A stretch of DNA of 64,000 bases from Platerodrilus igneus (lineage: Eukaryota; Arthropoda; Insecta; Coleoptera; Lycidae), in contig JARFIW010001089.1 of assembly GCA_036346225.1 (NCBI GenBank), positions 62,001-126,000 on the forward strand, given 5' to 3'. Both the position numbers and the translations under genes were made by a program. Position 1 is the first letter of the stretch. Each line of letters begins with the position of its first letter. The notes under the pieces are model-generated. The model was not told the origin of the DNA, ran no database searches, and saw nothing but the letters and a program-made list of their open reading frames with translations. Of the stretch, positions 11,537 to 22,540 are shown in pieces.

Positions 11537-12779
11537 TTTGTTTTAGATATTTTTGTTACGTCATGCATAAGTATTTTATTATTTAATACCAAATTTCGTA
11601 TTTCATAAAAACAAAATTTTTTAAAAAATTTTTATGTTGAACGTGTACACTGTAGTACATCACTGAAAATAGAAAATAATGCCTTTCTATCAGAACTACC
11701 GCCAATTATGGTTTCTATTTAAAAAAACATAACCTCACTTATTTACTCGAACATAACCAAAGCCATGTAATAACAAATAAGTTTATCTTATTCTCCTTTT
11801 AAAATAATGTAAAAGACATCTACAACGTTATGCTGTATCTATCACAATAAATGAACCACGAAGCAAAACAAAAAAGATCAAAATTTCGTTATTTTGGTAT
11901 AACACTTTTGCTACACCCTGTATGTTAATTATCTCTTAATGGCTGAATTAGGCATTAAAAATTGCACTACTTTCCCTATTTAACCTTTCCTCTAATGTCG
12001 CAACTAACAGAGTTACCCATACAACGTGTAAGAAATAGGGCACCCTGTATACATTGTATAAACCAATTTTGTGCCTTTTTGTAAAGTAACGGATTAATAT
12101 AATACAGCCGTCAACCTCTTGCATTATAACCATTTCAATGTTAGAAAGTCGTAATTATTGCACAATTTTACGAAATTGAAACGGTAAATATTATACACGT
12201 TAGCCTTTGTAAGATGACTGACGTTGAGTTTAATGGCTGGTTTATGGTTCATTCTCAGTTGAGCTGCTATAACGCTTCATTTTTAATATCCCGCGACATT
12301 CGCATTCAATAGATGACATGGATTATTCATAGTTGCTGTAATTAAATTGCAACTTGCAGAATAGGTTGATGTCCTTAGTTGGATTCTGAAATCGTTCTGT
12401 GTAATTAAATTTATTCATCTATTATAAATTCATACCAAAGACGTAAATTGTGAAACTCAAAGAACATATCTAAGGAAATTGCTTATAAGCAAGTAATTTA
12501 ATACCAATGTATTTAAGTGTTTTCGGAAGATTCCTTTTAGGGTTTATAGCCACTAAATTACATGCCTCGACAATAAAGAAGACTACAAAATTAGAACAGA
12601 AAATATCAATTTCCGTACTTTACAGCTTTGTCGAATAACGACTTCAAAAAGTTTGTTTACTCCTCCTTATTCGAATGAATCATTATCGAGGTGATACGGC
12701 GACACTTTATATTTAAATTAAACCGTTTTTGCATCACTATTAGCTATATGCAGAGTCGCCAGTAATAATTAGAATATAG

Positions 12780-13760
12780 TTTACGAGGGTTGTCTTTTAA
12801 GTTTTGCATAAAATAGAACAGTAGATGGCTTTTAAAGACATTGTTGTTTTTCGAAGTATTGTTCATGGATATTTGAGCACTTCTGCATGCACTTGAACCA
12901 ACTCTGGAAGCAATTATTGTACTCGTTTGTTGGTACAAGTAAAATTGCATTTTTGAAAGTAGACAGCTTCTTCTGAAGACTAGAACATTTAACCACGCAG
13001 TTCGTCCTTGATTAACGGAAAGGTATATAAATCCTCGGCACTTAGGTCGTGACTGTACTGAGGATGGTTCAATAATTTGACGTTTGGTTATGTTAAAAAT
13101 TCAATTGTCTTGAGAGCTGTGTGCGTACATGCATTGTCTTGGTGGATGCTGGTTTGTCGTTTGTGGTGGTTTCTTTAAAACCCTGCGACGACTTGCGACA
13201 AACAAATGGTTACATACCAATCAGCAGTAACAGTTGTTTGATCTTGTATAGGATATGTTACTACATGGCCCACTTTCGGGACAAATATTGCTGCACACTT
13301 CGAGAACGGAAGACTTTTGTTGGCGTTCCTTCAACTTGGAACACCCAAATAGACAATTGACGTTTATTTTCTGGATCGTATAAGCAAATCCATCATTACT
13401 TACGATATTGTACACGTTTATTGAGTTCCCTGCGTTGAAGCTGTCTAGAGTTTCTGACATCAATTCACTCTAGATGCTTTCTGTTCTTCCGTCACCAGAT
13501 GCGGTATACAAAGGAAACTATTTTTTTTACAGATTATTCTTCATCCAAAATTTTTTGAATCTTTTGAAATTCCCAATGATGTTTCAATTTTGCCGAATGT
13601 CACATATCAATCTTCGTCGATGAGCTTGCGCACAGCATCGATGTTTTCCTGATTGACTGACGTTTTTAGTGCACTTGCTCTTGGATAGTAGCTAAGATCA
13701 ATTTGACCACGTTTGAATTCTCCATACTAACAAGAAGTTGTTGACAAATATAGTGCTACA
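12780..13760 (-). pseudogene. mariner (MLE) transposase remnant 1
   Basis: Reading leftwards on the minus strand and switching frames gives a mariner transposase: 'VNQENIDAVRKLIDED' (~13650), 'LVTEEQKASRVN' (~13480), a 'WVFQ'-like block (~13340), 'PKVGHVV' and 'TVTADWYVTICL' (~13200-13290), 'QDNACTHTALK' (~13120, second Asp), 'NHPQYSHDLSAED' (~13065, third Asp region, normally YSPDLAPxD) and the C-terminal 'NNCFQSWFKCMQKC' (~12880). A full-length mariner transposase is about 345 residues and the span here fits. Stops and frameshifts are frequent. No terminal inverted repeats were identified. Confidence 0.8.
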
Positions 13761-15180
13761 TTACCGAAAACAAGAACCAACTTGACAAGGCATTCTTGTT
13801 GAACTATACGTTTTCAAAAATTATAAAAATTTATTTCGCGAAACTTTTCACAGTTTAATTCTGTATTTTGATTAACTTGTTAACTTTGACAATTCGTTGT
13901 AGCTATAACCTTACATATAGCGCATTGAAACTTTGGATTTAGGTTAACTAAAGATGGAGGTTAATTTATAGTACTGACATTTGATTAGTGGCGCTCTCTA
14001 TGTCCCAGTATGCAAAACACAAAAGACATCCCTCGTACGAAGAACCAATGGCTAGATAAGTTAGTTAGATGTGTCATTTCCTGTTTATAGGATGTTGGCA
14101 TCTTTGTCAGCTATCTGAGCGGATCGTGTTAATACTTCGTGAGAAACTATAGGCTCGGTTTGAATCTACACTATACTTAAAGGTGAAAAACCCATCCTGC
14201 TGTGGTTCACATTTAAGATAGCATTTCAAATTAATTTAAAAGCTTATAGATGCAAAAATTTATATTTCCATATTTCTCTAAAATGAACCACATACATACT
14301 GTATGTATGCATGTATATAGATCAATTTAAAAAATTTAAAATATAAGCTTGTACATCATATATGCATTTTAAGAATGAAACAAACAGAAAATTTTTACTA
14401 AAATATATTATTGATTAAATGCATAATATAGGAAGAAGAAAAACTGATTTCAGGTACTATTAACAAATACAACAAAACACCATTGATATACAAATTTAAA
14501 AAACCAATCATCAGAACGTAATTTATTCTTACCAGAATTTGAAAATCTCTGCGTAGTGACATTCTTATTTACACAACAACCTCTCACATAGTAGAAAACA
14601 TATCCATACGACTCAGCTAAAAGTAATAAAAAAGAAAAAGGTGTGTATTAAGACGATGTAACGCGACACTCCAAGTTAGTGTGTGAAATACGTTTCACTC
14701 GTATTACGAGTAAGAGACGTCCAGCTACCGTAGAGAGAAATGCAGATTAGACTGTTGTTGAATAAGTTGATATGTGCGCCATGGTCGTTAATATGGAATA
14801 TAAGTATTGTCTGCCTTACTTCGGTCGCTCGTATTATAGATGAATATCAGTAGAAGTGAGTTAAAAGTCATTTTGTACCATTTAATAAAACATGGTTTTA
14901 ACTACACCGAATTGACAAGTTACTTGTGGGGCTTTAAGTGGTCCCTAATTATTAAAAGCTAGTTTGTAATACATAAACAAAGAGACGATACAGACGATAA
15001 CGATAAAAGAAACTGCATAACATTTATTGTAATATTAGATAAGCAAAGTAATTTTAAAAAAAAGACAAGCATGGACCCAAGAAAACCTAATTTTAATACT
15101 AAGTCACGCACAGAAAACAGTCCTCTTTTATGCTTGTTAGGGGTAGTTTTAGATTAATCTATTTTTGTCCGTAGTTTAAA
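13761..15180. other. No gene recognised
   Basis: AT-rich sequence without long or recognisable ORFs. A small run of telomere-like TAACCTAACC motifs follows at about 15184-15256, a motif frequent in insect intergenic DNA and too short and degenerate to be a telomere. Confidence 0.3.
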
Positions 15181-15431
15181 ATTCAAATCCTCACCTAGCC
15201 TAACCGGGAGCGGTTGGCGCTAACCTAGAAAAATTTTGTCTAACCTAACCTAACTTATAAAGATGCGGTCTAATCTCTAACGTTACTTCGTCATCGTGGA
15301 AAGTGAAAAGTGAAGGGTTGATTTACGATAAACCAATTAATGCAACACGAGAGGGAAGTCGTCTGACATACCTTAAAGATATTTTATCTAATTTCCGGGT
15401 GGCCGATATAAATGTCATTATCGGTATGTGC

Positions 15432-15518
15432 TTAAGCCGTTAAAGTATTATAACCCGATTAATTTTTATTATATAATTCGAATTCCTCTGTAATATAACG
15501 ATTGTTGTGCAAAAAACA
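15432..15518 (+). repeat. Direct repeat, left copy
   Basis: About 87 bp beginning 'ttaagccgttaaagta' and containing 'ataacccga' and 'ttgttgtgcaaaaaa' is repeated in the same orientation at 16502-16586 with about 80% identity. The two copies are 1,070 bp apart. They could be terminal repeats of a small degraded element or two copies of a dispersed repeat. Confidence 0.6.
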
Positions 15519-16202
15519 TACGAACACTACTCAATAACCCATCTTCAGGTGGAGGAAATAGATAGTAACAAAACTTGCTATTGGAGGCATTAGAAAAATC
15601 TACATGAAAACAAAGCCGGTGTGTTTACAGATCGCAAATCTGGACATGCTGCACGTATCCAATCACTGGCTAGGAAAGGATGTAAAAGACGAACTTGTTG
15701 ACGTAATTTTAAAAATAAGAATTAACGTGGTTAAGTTGCAATAACCGGCAGTAAACATAAGGAATTTGCAAGCGTGTGTTGTTACGTTTCGACTCGTTAG
15801 AGTGAGGAATGGAAATAGAAATACATATTATTTGTTCAAGGGTTATCCTAATTTTAATGGTATCGCCATACAGAATGAGCACAAAATGTATCCTAAATTA
15901 CCCAAAATGATACCAGAATCCAGACCTACGCTCCAAACCCTAGGCCTATGCCTGCACGTGAGCTTAATTTGCTATACACTTTTCATTGTGTTGTGGGAAG
16001 ATGTAAAATTATGCTTGCAAAATACGTCTATATATTCGAAAACACCGCGAGGAATTAGCTCAATCCATTTAAGGAAGTTGTTAATACATATATTTACAAT
16101 GGATTGTATCTATATTATGTTTTTTAATAAAATAGTATAAAAAATATTTTTTATTAATAAATACATAAGTAATTTCTTAGCTATATTGCTACCTGTGAGC
16201 GA

Positions 16203-16306
16203 GCTAACCACGACATGTGATATAGCCAACCCCGGCATGCGAGGGGATCAAACCCAACATGTGACAAAGGCAACTCCGCCATATGACGAAACTGACCCAG
16301 ATATGA
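16203..16306 (+). repeat. 22-bp minisatellite, five diverged units
   Basis: Units end at 16220, 16242, 16264, 16286 and 16306, each closing with a variant of 'acatgtga' (acatgtga, gcatgcga, acatgtga, catatga, atatga). The three central units are exactly 22 bp; the first is incomplete and the last is 20 bp. The period is not a multiple of three and the units contain stops, so this is not a protein repeat. Confidence 0.65.
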
Positions 16307-16501
16307 GAAATTATTCTCCAAAATGCATGTATGTAGTCTGAAATGCCGCGAGGACAAAGCTGATTCCTGCTATTCTAGCGCCAGTACCAGTAAATAGGGG
16401 TGGTCAGCTTACTAAGCTAATGCGGCATTTTACACACCTTTATTGTATAAAGTATGGATTTTTAAAAAATGTGGTAAGTTATTTTTAGAAGCGGTACGAG
16501 T

Positions 16502-16586
16502 TTAAGCCGTTAAAGTACTATAACCCGACTGATTTTATTATATAGTTTTAATCCCTTTGTATCAAGAAGATTGTTATGCAGAAAAT
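16502..16586 (+). repeat. Direct repeat, right copy
   Basis: This is the partner of the repeat at 15432-15518; it shares 'ttaagccgttaaagta', 'ataacccga' and a 'ttgttatgca' tail. The intervening 980 bp contain the 22-bp minisatellite and an unrecognised TTG-started frame (15766-16140), but no recognised protein. Confidence 0.6.
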
Positions 16587-16899
16587 AAACTCTGTTTTAA
16601 AAATAAATATAATTACGTTGAATATAATTACGTTCAAATATGATAAACACCTAGAAGGAAAAGATTATTAAAATCACCGAAATTGCGCGTGCATAGTATC
16701 TGGATAAATAAATGAGAAAAAGCAAAGTTCTTGTTAAGTAAGAGATATGTGTAGGATCTTTAATAGTAGTCTTCGCGGGAATTTCTCGAAAATTTGTACT
16801 TGCTAGACGTTACATAAAAGCTAAAACATGTGGGTATAAATAAGTTATCGGACAGAAGTGTTAGAAATATTAACGCGAAATATGCACATTCCAAATGTG

Positions 16900-17400
16900 T
16901 TTGATAAGAGAGAATAAACTTTTGTTCTAGCGGTGCAAAATAAAGCCTAATTATAGAACAATAGTTTTTGAAAATACACACCCCTAGGAAGAATGTCCAA
17001 ACCACTTGCTTGCGGCTGCTGGAACTACGCCGGTAGCAATACTTTATTGTACAACTTACTTGTCAAGCGGGCGCAAAATTTTGTTTTAGCGACGCAAAAT
17101 GCCGCCTAATTATGGAATGAAAATTTTGAGGAAATAATAAATGACTTAATCGGATAATTATTCTTTTTTAAATAACTTGTTTGCTAACTGGACGTAAAAA
17201 TGCCTTCTGGCGACGCAAAATGGCGGCTAATAATATCACAAAAATTTTTTGAAAAATCAAAAAAAGCGCGACTAGCTTCGCGCTTCTCGGGAAGAATGTC
17301 TAAATAACTTGTTTGCAAAGATGCGCAAAATTTTGTTTTACCTGCGCAAAATGGGGCATAATTGGCGCCTAATTATGATACGAAAATTTTTGAATAATAC
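16900..17400 (+). repeat. Diverged tandem repeat, four units of ~120-160 bp, with a hairpin
   Basis: The motif 'gcgacgcaaaatg(gc)cgcctaattat' recurs near 16930, 17090, 17211 and 17341, each followed 20-30 bases later by an 'aaaattttttgaa'-like run and preceded by 'aaataacttgtttgc'-like sequence, showing a decayed tandem array. Within it, 17264-17285 forms a perfect hairpin, aagcgcga-ctagct-tcgcgctt. I do not recognise the family. Confidence 0.55.
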
Positions 17401-17419
17401 CAAAAAGTTCGGCTGCTTG

Positions 17420-18373
17420 AACTTGGAGCAATGCCACGAAGTACTCCTTGCCAGTCATTTCGGTAATCGTAGCTAATCGTAGAATGGTTTATTAAGAGCT
17501 CATCACAGCAGGTTGCCTACCATCTGCTGTAAAAGCGCGGGTTGGGGTAAGGTAGTATAAAGCGGGACGAAATGTCGAGATGTGGATATTCATTAGAAAA
17601 GGATATGAAGTTTAATACTCCGCCTACTTGGTTTATGAAGTGCCAGGGAGCACATATAGATGGCAGTGTTGTGGAACTTATTAGTCCAGTTATAAACCTC
17701 ACAGATATTTTAATTATGCAGATTCTCTAACATTTATAACCAGTGAAAACCTTTGAAATTCCGATATATAATGTAAAAAAAATTATTAAGGAACAAAAAA
17801 TTACAAGATTTAACATTCCTACATTTGCATCGCACAGTTATTTTACAATTTCTAATATGCAATTGACAAATCTGTTATGTTAATTAATTGGCAAATAAAT
17901 GGAAAAAACAGAATAATGGTTTAAACGTATCTCTAATAAAAAATGATTAGGTAAAGTGTCAAGTGGATTTTGATTACAGTTTGTAAAAAGCTACAAATGT
18001 TGGTTTGGTTTCTTTTCTTATCACACTTTCGTTTCCTTAATTATTTTCTAAAGACGAAATAATAAACAAAGTGTACTGAATCCTACACAGTAAACATTCC
18101 TCTAGTAAGATAAAAAATGCATGTCTTGCATTTTTAAGTAGTTCAAAGTTTGTTTTGCTGTTATTTATGTACGTTTTGTATGCAGCTTGACATATTTTAT
18201 TTCATCACAATTGCGTATGGGAGTTTGTGAATGGTGAATTTGTACCATAACAAACAAAACTTAACTAAACATGGTTTGTAAATCCTAGTTATCCCTAAGG
18301 ATTCTTATCACATTATTCCTTATTACTACTCAAGCGTAAATATGAGCAAAATGTTACTGGTGCCTTTTTAAAT
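17420..18373. other. No feature recognised
   Basis: AT-rich sequence; the short minus-strand ORF at 17517-17702 has no recognisable motif. Confidence 0.3.
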
Positions 18374-18608
18374 ACGACCGTCTCACGCCAGTAATGCCGT
18401 GGCTGCAATGACAGTTTAGGTTACTGTTAGAAATAGATATTATTATTAAAAAACACAAATCACTTAACAGGCATATCAGAACAGTATCCATTAGTTTTAG
18501 AACAACTGTTCTTATACGTGTTAAGTGATTTGTGTTTTTTGATAATAATATCTATTTTTAATAGTAACCTATCATTGCAGCCACGGCATTACTAGCGTGA
18601 GACGGTCG
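18374..18608. mobile_element. MITE with ~100-bp inverted repeats and a 9-bp target duplication
   Basis: The ends acgaccgtctcacgc...gcgtgagacggtcg are inverted repeats about 100 bp long with a few mismatches, separated by a short loop around 18475-18510. The element is flanked on both sides by the direct repeat tttttaaat (18365-18373 and 18609-18617). No coding capacity. A 9-bp duplication with long inverted repeats suits a Mutator-like MITE; an 8-bp hAT duplication plus one chance base is also possible in such AT-rich DNA. Confidence 0.8.
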
Positions 18609-20029
18609 TTTTTAAATTTATTCCAAAACATTAATTGAACTTCGGCATAAAAACTAAACAATTGTGTGTTTATTCTTTTTTACATTACACTACACCTATT
18701 GTTTCACCATATTACAAGCCAGTGTTTCATCAACTATATAGTATATTATTTCAAAATTTTTTTAAAAAATACAGAACATTATGCAATGCAGTCTTTCATT
18801 ATTATTTACCTCAAAACTGGGGGAACACCAATAACTTACTTCACTAAATAGGCAGCCCAACAAACATTTATATAAATCCAAGGTTATCAAGAACAACTTA
18901 TTTCAATAGTTGCTGAAGCCCTAAATAATATTCATAATGAAAGTTATAAATAAATTTGCGAGCAAATACGACTATAGTCGAAAACTCTCATAATGATAGT
19001 TTGATCTCAATAGTATAGCGTTTCCTGTATGTTTGTTGTATTTTGTTTTGTATAGCATGTATTCAAACCATTTCTGTTTTACAATAGTGTGACATGGAAG
19101 TTCTGAATTTTTCCAGGGCAGCACATTGCAGGTACATTTTTCTAAAAAATACCAATATTTGATTTATTCGATAAATAAAGTGAATTGTAGTGTGCAATTT
19201 TGATGAAAATTCATAAAAATTATTCACACATTTAGGACAGTTACTGGTTTTGTTTAAATCGCTCTATTATCAGCAAAAAAAAAATTTTTTCAGTTAAAAA
19301 CCCGAAATGACGTTCCCACATAGACAATTATTTAATAAGTAACTTTTATTAAAACCGTTTTTAATTGGGTGCCTAATAGGAAATAAATTTGGATCTTTAG
19401 AAATTTCAAAATGGCCGTTACTGTGATGAGCTCTTAAGACGTTAAAGGGATAGCGTGTAAATCGCATTATTTAATTTAAATACACCTTAACCAGAACGTG
19501 CGTAAGTACATTGCAGGGTGACATTAAATTGTTTTACATTACATGTAAATATTTGGGGAGTTTTTAATATTAAAGAAATATATTTCTAAACTAAACCTAA
19601 ATAAACAAATTCGCATTGTGAACGCAACAGTTATAATTACACAACAATTTGCTAAGGCGTTTCAATCAAAACTAACATTGCCATGGTAACTTTTTAATTG
19701 ATACCATCCAAAAAGAACACATGTGAAAAGAATAACATTTTTGAATAGAAAGAGAAGTTTCAAACGATATCTCATAAGACCATATTTCCTATTAAAAAAA
19801 TTAGAGGTTGAAACTGTCAGTCGAAGGGTGTTCACATGTAGGGATCAAATTTTTTCGTTGCAGAATGTCAATTCATAATCTAGAATTGACGTGTGTCGGA
19901 ATTTTCTTTAAATATGTACAGTTACCGAAATATTACATCTATTCCATTTAACTGATCCACACTTGTAAGCCTTGTATGTTTGTTTTAAACGACTTGAGGT
20001 TATATAAAAATGTATGGTTCAGGGTTGGG
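18609..20029. other. No gene recognised
   Basis: AT-rich sequence. The two overlapping ORFs at 18635-18851 have no recognisable motif. I see no repeat structure that I can define. Confidence 0.3.
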
Positions 20030-20110
20030 GCCGTGTCATCTTATAAACTAAGGTCGACGTTTCGCCCACTTTTCTAAGGGGCTTTATCAGGACAAGAAAA
20101 AAAAATAAAA
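20030..20110 (-). ncRNA. Penelope-type hammerhead ribozyme motif, degenerate
   Basis: On the minus strand CTGATAA (20090-20084) is followed by a stem II of GCCCC/GTGGGC type (20083-20064), then GAAA (20063-20060) and a short stem III, ACG-TCGA-CCT. A hammerhead needs CUGAUGA, GAAA and a cleavage triplet; here one core base differs (CUGAUAA) and stem III has one C-C mismatch. The sequence context, with GAAACGTCGA after stem II, is like the hammerheads of Penelope-like element pLTRs. An A-rich, low-complexity tract follows on the plus strand (20095-20160). I infer a dead Penelope-like fragment; no RT or GIY-YIG coding is visible nearby. Confidence 0.5.
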
Positions 20111-20221
20111 TATAAATATAAAAATTAAATAAATATAAAAATAATAATATTAAAGAAAAGAACGATAAAATATTAAGTAGACAAAGGTGATATGTTCAAT
20201 AGTTTCACCAAATGTTAATTT

Positions 20222-21140
20222 CGCCATAATTAAGTTCAACAGCACACGCCGGATTTAAAAGCAATAGTAAGGACAAATTCTTGCTATCGCTGTTACAGTG
20301 TAGTATCACCAACGGAAGGAGGCAATTTTTAATTTATTGAAAGAGTGGGAACATATTTCAGCCATCGACATTGTAAGCTCTCGCAATCGACCCCACTATT
20401 GCCATCGACCGTTTATGAACCTCTAGTGATGAGCAATTGCATGGTTCACTAATCATAAACAGAATTTCTTGTTGTCTCCATTACATAATATCTACACTGT
20501 ATAAACCAATTGATACCTTTTCTCAAAGTAATGGGTTGATATAATACTGCAGTGGACCTCTTCCATTATAAACACGTCAACGTTAGAAACCCGTAATTAA
20601 TACGCAGATTTACAGACCTTTAAACGGTAATTATTGAGCACTTTATCCATAATAGCCTTTGAAAGATGCCTCTGACTGTCAGAATAGGGCGTACAATTTA
20701 ATTCCACTGTATAGACTTTATTCTCAGTTGAGCTACTACATCGCTTTAGCTTTAATATCCAGCAACATTCGGATTCAATAGATGGCATGGCTTATTCATA
20801 GTTGCTGTAGTTAAATGCAACCTGCAGAATAGATTGGTGTCGCTAGCGGGATTATCAGATCGTTCTGTGTGATTAAACTTATTCACCTATTATAAATTCA
20901 TGCCAAAGACGTAAACTATGGAGCTTAAAGAACATTTTTAAGAAAATTGCTTGTACGCAAATAATTGAATGCCATTTTATTTAAGTGTCTTTCGGGAAAA
21001 CGTCTTCTAGGATTTATAGCCGTTAAATTACATGCGTTGACAATAGGGAGGACTGCTAAATTAAAGACAGAAAATATCAATTCCACTACTTTCAGCTGTG
21101 TCGAACAGCACTTCCAAAAGCTTTTCTACTTCTTTTTATC
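20222..21140 (+). repeat. Dispersed repeat R920, copy B (uninterrupted, empty site)
   Basis: This copy aligns over its whole length with the two halves of copy A at 8932-9193 and 12050-12668. Around 20487-20505 it reads 'cattacataatatctaca' where copy A carries the DD41D insertion, so it shows the pre-insertion state. No coding frame is recognised. It runs directly into the ~140-bp tandem array. Confidence 0.75.
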
Positions 21141-22035
21141 TATGGAAATCTTAGAATTGAAGGTGCAGAAACGGTTTACCAGAATTTTTTGTTAAAAGAC
21201 TCATACTAACCAATTGTAGCAAAAGCTTTTATGCTTTGTTACTGCTTTATACTCCAACCACTGCCGTTTCAAAAATATTAGACCTCTAGGTGAATAGCTG
21301 GAAGCAGACTACAAGATTTTTGGTCTAAAGCACCAATGTAAAGAAATCCTTAACACTTCATATTTCGTTATTCCTTCATTTTCATTGTGCCAAATCCCAA
21401 CAACCTACATTTCCGTTTGTAAAGGTATTGCAACTAAACTGCAGAGATGGGTGCTTACACTTTTTTTTGTTATAGCAGCACAAATAATTTTATTAACAAA
21501 ATCTCTTTTACTTCGTTGTTGCTTTACAGTGCTTTAATTCAACCCTGTCCTATTTTTAGTTATGGGAATCTTGGAATTCAAGTTACAGAAAAGTTTGCTA
21601 CGAACTTTTTGCTTGAGCACTTCAAATAATCTGACGAAACAATATCTGTAATTCTTTGTGCTTAGTAGTGCTTTAAATTCCAACCTAGTGTCACTTTACG
21701 TTTCTGAAATAATAGACCTTTAAGTAAAAAACTGGAAATTAACTCTAACTGTTTGGTTTTAAAAGCACTAAAGATTTGATGTAGAAAAGTTCTTAGTACT
21801 TCGTTATTCCTTCGTTGTCCTTTGAATACTAATACAACCACACTTCCGGTTATGGAAGTATTGAAATTCAAAGTGCAAAAGAAGTTGTGTGCACTTTTTT
21901 TGCTATAGAAGCACAAATGACATGATTAGTAAAACCTCTGTGCCTCGTTACTACTATACTGTGCTTCAACCCTAACCCTGCAGTACATCATTTTTTGAAT
22001 ATTTTGACCACTAATTTAAAGTAACTTGAGTAGTG
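21141..22035 (+). repeat. Decayed ~140-bp tandem array, about seven units
   Basis: Related blocks begin near 21141, 21270, 21421, 21561, 21708, 21851 and 21990. Examples are 'tatggaaatcttagaattg', 'tatgggaatcttggaattc' and 'tatggaagtattgaaattc', and alternate units share 'attagacctctaggtgaa' and 'aatagacctttaagtaaa'. Spacing is close to 140 bp. Short ORFs here (20965-21195, 21447-21629, 21662-21916) follow the repeat and are not genes. Confidence 0.6.
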
Positions 22036-22299
22036 TAGCTACAGAGGCTCTGGCCGCGTGTAAAACGGCTCATATCTTTTAAATTTGCACTATTCTTTGA
22101 AAAAGGAAAAGTATTTATGTGTTGTGAGGGTATATGTGCAGGTGTATGTGAGAGGTCATTTTGAAAAGATAATAATAAGAAAGTTATAGAGGTATAGAAA
22201 TACTAGGCCATCGGTATGCCTATGGAGGTATTGGACGAAGCGTTTAATTTTCGGTGTTTTTGAAAAATTTTGTTGTTTTTGTGGAGAGAAAGGTGTGTA

Positions 22300-22540
22300 T
22301 GTGCTGTGGCTAGGTGTGGGTGTGGTAAGTGTTTTTAAAAAGCGTTAATAAAAAAATTCTGGTGTGCGTGTATGAGTTGGTTTACGTGCCAGAAAATAAA
22401 AATAAAACAAAACTGTGCGGGCAGGTGTGATATGTGTGGCGTGTTTTTTAAAAAAGCGTTAATAAAATAGTACAGGTGTGCGTGTGTAGAAGGGAATTAT
22501 GCGCGCAAAATAAAAAAGGAAAAAAAACTGTGAGTTTTGT
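22300..22540 (+). repeat. 114-bp tandem duplication, GT-rich
   Basis: The block 'gtttttaaaaagcgttaata' (centred 22341) recurs 114 bp later (centred 22455), each preceded by ggtgtg-rich sequence and followed by a 'ggtgtgcgtgt' stretch and an A-rich run. A weaker related GT-rich stretch precedes it (22100-22220). Confidence 0.55.

Larger units (their letters stand above)
9196..12047 (+). mobile_element. DD41D Tc1/mariner element with ~475-bp inverted repeats
   Basis: Termini are TA-cagggtgcccta at 9194 and its complement ending caccctg-TA at 12049, so the insertion duplicated a TA as Tc1/mariner elements do. The inverted repeats run from 9196 to about 9668 and from about 11576 to 12047 and are roughly 90% alike. 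The R920 copy at 20222-21140 preserves the uninserted site around 20487-20505. A second pair of cagggtg ends lies inside the repeats (9323 and 11920). The interior holds a broken transposase (9804-11536) and a GC-rich cargo (about 10170-10735). Other ORFs in the inverted repeats, such as 9119-9460, are not genes. Confidence 0.85.
8932..12668 (+). repeat. Dispersed repeat R920, copy A (split by the DD41D element)
   Basis: The halves 8932-9193 and 12050-12668 together align, with moderate divergence, to one uninterrupted stretch at 20222-21140. Shared blocks include 'ggaggcaatttttaatt', 'acatatttcagccatcga', 'ttctcagttgagct' and 'tattataaattcat'. I name it R920 for its length. It contains no convincing coding frame and I could not identify terminal inverted repeats, so its class is unknown. 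Confidence 0.75.

Noticed and set aside
15184..15256. Runs of CCTAACCTAACC, like arthropod telomere repeats
   Set aside because: The repeats are few, degenerate and CCTAA(C) rather than a clean TTAGG array; the motif is common in insect intergenic DNA.
15766..16140. 124-codon plus-strand ORF between two direct repeats
   Set aside because: It opens with TTG rather than ATG, has no recognisable motif and lies in AT-rich sequence.
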